DNA of 5,360 nucleotides, from NCBI GenBank assembly GCA_030691555.1, contig JAUYEB010000001.1, positions 1 to 5,360 of the forward strand, read 5' to 3'. Shown in pieces: positions 4,900 to 5,360 of the stretch (positions within the stretch are counted from its first letter, which is position 1; every line of letters begins with the position of its first letter). Below the pieces are notes generated by a model, which saw nothing but the letters and a program-made list of their open reading frames with translations, was not told where the DNA came from and did not search any database. Origin of the DNA: Candidatus Bathyarchaeota archaeon. Lineage in GTDB: Archaea > Thermoproteota > Bathyarchaeia > TCS64. The position numbers and the translations under genes were made by a program.

Positions 4900-5360
4900 A
4901 TGCCGCTCCACACGGTCAGCTTTCTCGTCGAGAACAAGCCGGGGGTCCTCTTCAAGGTCTCCAATCTGTTCAGGCGCCGGGGCTACAACATAACGAGCCT
5001 CACCGTCGGCCCCGTCGAGGGGAGCCCACTGAGCAGGATGACCGTCGTCGTCGACGCCGAGAGCCGCGTCCTCAACCAGATAATCGAGCAGCTCGACAAG
5101 ATGGTCGACGTGGTCAAGGTGAAGCGCCTCGACCCGATAAGGACGCTGAGTCGTGAACTGCTCCTCATAAAGCTGAAGACCTCGGACCCGATGGCGAGGA
5201 TCGAGGCGGTGAACACCGTCAACGCCTACCATGGGCTCATCCTCGACGTGGAACCCGACATCCTCATAGCAGAGGTCACCGGTCCCACTGACGAGATCGA
5301 CGAGTTCCTGAGGAAGATCGGGCCCATCGGGATCGAGGAGATGAGCCGGACGGGGGCCGC
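4900..5360 (+). CDS. ilvN: Acetohydroxyacid synthase regulatory small subunit, 3' end cut by window edge
   Basis: The regulatory partner of IlvB, which raises its activity and confers feedback inhibition by branched-chain amino acids, chiefly valine in studied bacteria. 153 codons are visible, starting MPLHTVSFLVENKPGVLFKV; the usual length is about 160-170, so roughly 10 residues lie outside the window. An N-terminal ACT domain (about 1-75) holds ENKPGVL, RRRGYNITSLTVGP and the LSRMTVVV strand. It continues through LDKMVDVVKV to a C-terminal domain beginning near SRELLLIKLK (about 87 onward), ending at MSRTGAA. Residues N12, G15 and N30 line up with E. coli IlvH N11, G14 and N29, which bind valine, so the subunit is predicted to be valine-sensitive. 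ilvC (ketol-acid reductoisomerase) often follows in such operons, but nothing downstream can be seen. Confidence 0.95.
   Translation, partial: MPLHTVSFLVENKPGVLFKVSNLFRRRGYNITSLTVGPVEGSPLSRMTVVVDAESRVLNQIIEQLDKMVDVVKVKRLDPIRTLSRELLLIKLKTSDPMARIEAVNTVNAYHGLILDVEPDILIAEVTGPTDEIDEFLRKIGPIGIEEMSRTGA

Overview
The window looks archaeal and GC-rich. It holds a TFIIB-type initiation factor (TFB), a TrmB-type regulator, TATA boxes with upstream BRE-like bases, one promoter placed for a leaderless mRNA, and strong GGAGG ribosome sites only in front of leadered or operon-internal genes. AGG-rich arginine and frequent ATA isoleucine codons add weak support for a thermophile-like archaeon, probably of the Thermoproteota/TACK group (Nitrososphaeria- or Bathyarchaeia-like). 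The lineage is an inference; no rRNA is present.

Layout. (1) Positions 1-1167, minus strand: a probable two-gene operon of a small unrecognised 89-residue protein followed 10-16 bases later (depending on the start used) by tfb, whose last few codons lie beyond the left edge. (2) Positions 1168-1291: a compact divergent promoter region with two oppositely oriented TATA boxes about 20 bp apart. (3) Positions 1292-2935, plus strand: a 547-residue TrmB-family regulator with an N-terminal winged helix, a duplicated phospholipase-D-like module lacking HKD motifs, and a C-terminal domain resembling a degenerate restriction-endonuclease fold. Its likely start is the ATG at 1292, because the upstream in-frame GTG lies ahead of the TATA box. 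(4) Positions 2936-3212: a 277-bp intergenic region with two terminator-like hairpins, a strong BRE/TATA enclosed by a perfect 8-bp inverted repeat, and a predicted ~160-nt leader with several hairpins and a possible 14-codon upstream ORF. (5) Positions 3213-5360: ilvB and ilvN, the catalytic and regulatory subunits of acetohydroxyacid synthase, 1 base apart; ilvN is cut by the right edge.

The ilvBN pair makes the first committed step of branched-chain amino acid synthesis, and IlvN keeps the residues known to bind feedback valine in E. coli IlvH. The most interesting part is the ilvB upstream region: its operator-like repeat and long structured leader suggest control at transcription and perhaps at translation. 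The adjacent TrmB-like protein is a candidate, unproven, for the DNA-binding partner. No mobile element, CRISPR array, tRNA or rRNA was seen.
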